DNA of 64,000 bases from UBA5009 sp038043185 (GTDB taxonomy: Bacteria; Bdellovibrionota; Bdellovibrionia; Bdellovibrionales; Bdellovibrionaceae): positions 14,015 to 78,014 of the forward strand of contig JBBTCO010000019.1 of assembly GCA_038043185.1 (NCBI GenBank), in the 5' to 3' direction. The translations under genes and the position numbers were made by a program. Under the pieces are notes generated by a model that was not told the DNA's origin, did not search any database, and saw nothing but the letters and a program-made list of their open reading frames with translations. Of this stretch, positions 63,355 through 64,000 are shown in pieces. Each line of letters begins with the position of its first letter. The first letter of the stretch is position 1.

Positions 63355-63987
63355 TCAAGCCCATAATATTTCCCATTCTCCGGACGATAGCCCCTTCAGT
63401 CTGAGTTTTCGATAAGGAATATTCCCCAAAGCTTCATGCTCGTTGAGTCTGATATAATTTATTACGGTCTGATACGCCTTCCATCCCCGAAGGACACGGG
63501 TGAAGGGTCTGTATTTCCATAATTTTTTTGATTTTTTGGGCGTTAACGTGGTGTCGGCTTTTTTTTCTTGGGTACCGGTCACTTTTTTTTTCTGATTTAA
63601 ATCCAGCGCAAAATTTAATAACCCATTTTTTTGAAATTGCTGAGCTATTTGTCCCGCGACGACTCGAAAAAAGCTTTGGTAATCCGTTCTGCGACTCGCT
63701 CGAATCAAAAAATGAACATGATCATTTTGAATAGAAATTTGTTCAATTTTAACAAAGAATTTTTGTGCATAACGATCAACAATTTTTTGTATGAAAAAAT
63801 ATCTACGATAAGTGCGAAGCCCCCCGCGCAAACAGTCCTTATTTGCTTTGAAAACTAAGTGTAGCGGTTCTTTCCCAGAGAAGGGCCTAGTGCCACGACC
63901 CTTGCGAGAGTTGCGCAAAGTTCCGCCATGCGAGAATCGATATTTCCAATGAATTTTTTCAAAATCAAATTTTTGTTGTTTTTGCAT
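63355..63987 (-). CDS. REP-associated tyrosine transposase (RAYT, Y1/HUH family)
   Basis: 210 residues. HUH motif His90-Val-His92 in NDHVHFLI, catalytic Tyr178 in VINYIRLNEHEALG, and the typical RAYT C-terminal block PYRKLRLKGLSSGEWEILW. RAYTs copy or move small palindromic REP repeats scattered between genes. No clear REP pair is visible at its flanks inside the window, but the gene lies near the right edge. The frame may extend a few codons upstream. Confidence 0.87.
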   Translation of the reverse strand: MQKQQKFDFEKIHWKYRFSHGGTLRNSRKGRGTRPFSGKEPLHLVFKANKDCLRGGLRTYRRYFFIQKIVDRYAQKFFVKIEQISIQNDHVHFLIRASRRTDYQSFFRVVAGQIAQQFQKNGLLNFALDLNQKKKVTGTQEKKADTTLTPKKSKKLWKYRPFTRVLRGWKAYQTVINYIRLNEHEALGNIPYRKLRLKGLSSGEWEILWA

Positions 63988-64000
63988 TGACCGATACCCC

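Overview
The window is AT-rich chromosomal DNA, densely packed with genes and often with ATGA or short overlaps between neighbours. No rRNA, tRNA or CRISPR array was seen. Taxonomy is an inference: the mix of exported trypsin-like protease, lytic transglycosylases, LytM peptidase, many small exported proteins and lipoproteins, a DUF1592/DUF1588 plus DUF1552 pair, homodimeric AceE, biosynthetic SpeA and an AgmX/TonB-like protein looks most like the Bdellovibrionota (Bdellovibrio-type bacteria). No single marker proves it.

Layout. 1-4.3 kb: a minus-strand cluster (DUF4142 protein, cupredoxin, MATE exporter, exported S1C-type protease, FHA-like membrane protein cut by the window edge). 4.4-7 kb: HflX, a DUF188 protein and a DTW protein. 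7.1-11.8 kb: carbonic anhydrase, DUF1003, MazG-like, HD hydrolase, Tet-like MFS exporter, DoxX and persulfide dioxygenase-like MBL. 11.7-16.8 kb: CHASE-PAS histidine kinase, divergent from a CopA-type multicopper oxidase that carries an extra C-terminal barrel-like domain, then a DUF4336 protein. 16.8-24.3 kb: an rlmN frame broken by an in-frame TAA, a SelO-like protein, an ATP-grasp-like protein, exonuclease III, FxsA and a PBP transpeptidase. 24.7-30.6 kb: small exported protein, DksA-like protein, agmatinase-type SpeB, and a peptide ABC transporter binding protein with two permeases. 30.8-38 kb: an ada frame broken by an in-frame TAA, two transglycosylase-like proteins, SpeA and LeuS. 38.2-44.2 kb: REC-GGDEF protein, CDF metal exporter, TrmB, histidine phosphatase, ferredoxin, SDR, thioredoxin reductase and a receiver protein. 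44.2-45.2 kb: a complete IS1-like element with 9-bp target duplications. 45.3-54.9 kb: lipoprotein, PilZ protein, two peptide ABC ATPases (likely partners of the permeases at 28-30 kb), an O-methyltransferase, the DUF1592/DUF1552 pair and small exported proteins. 55-64 kb: AceE, TonB-like protein, PP2C phosphatase, LytM peptidase, a large exported protein of unknown function, and a REP-associated-type (RAYT) Y1 transposase at the edge.

The most unusual signal is a set of four large intergenic inverted repeats (24404-24550, 30646-30750, 32777-32890, 41562-41673). Two have perfect arms of 51 and 35 bp around GC-rich loops of about 45 nt. All four carry small hairpins built on CATCCTG / CAGGAAG-like cores. 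Two copies differ by a compensated base pair in that hairpin, so folding appears to be selected. A RAYT-type transposase in the same window is a plausible but unproven agent. The second unusual signal is a pair of in-frame TAA codons, in rlmN and in ada, each falling before the essential C-terminal cysteine.

Genes that probably act together across the window: speA with speB (arginine to agmatine to putrescine); the ABC binding protein and permeases at 27-30.6 kb with the ATPases at 47.4-49.4 kb; DoxX with the persulfide dioxygenase-like enzyme (sulfur and thiol stress); the multicopper oxidase and CDF exporter (metal stress); and PBP, transglycosylases and LytM peptidase (wall remodelling).
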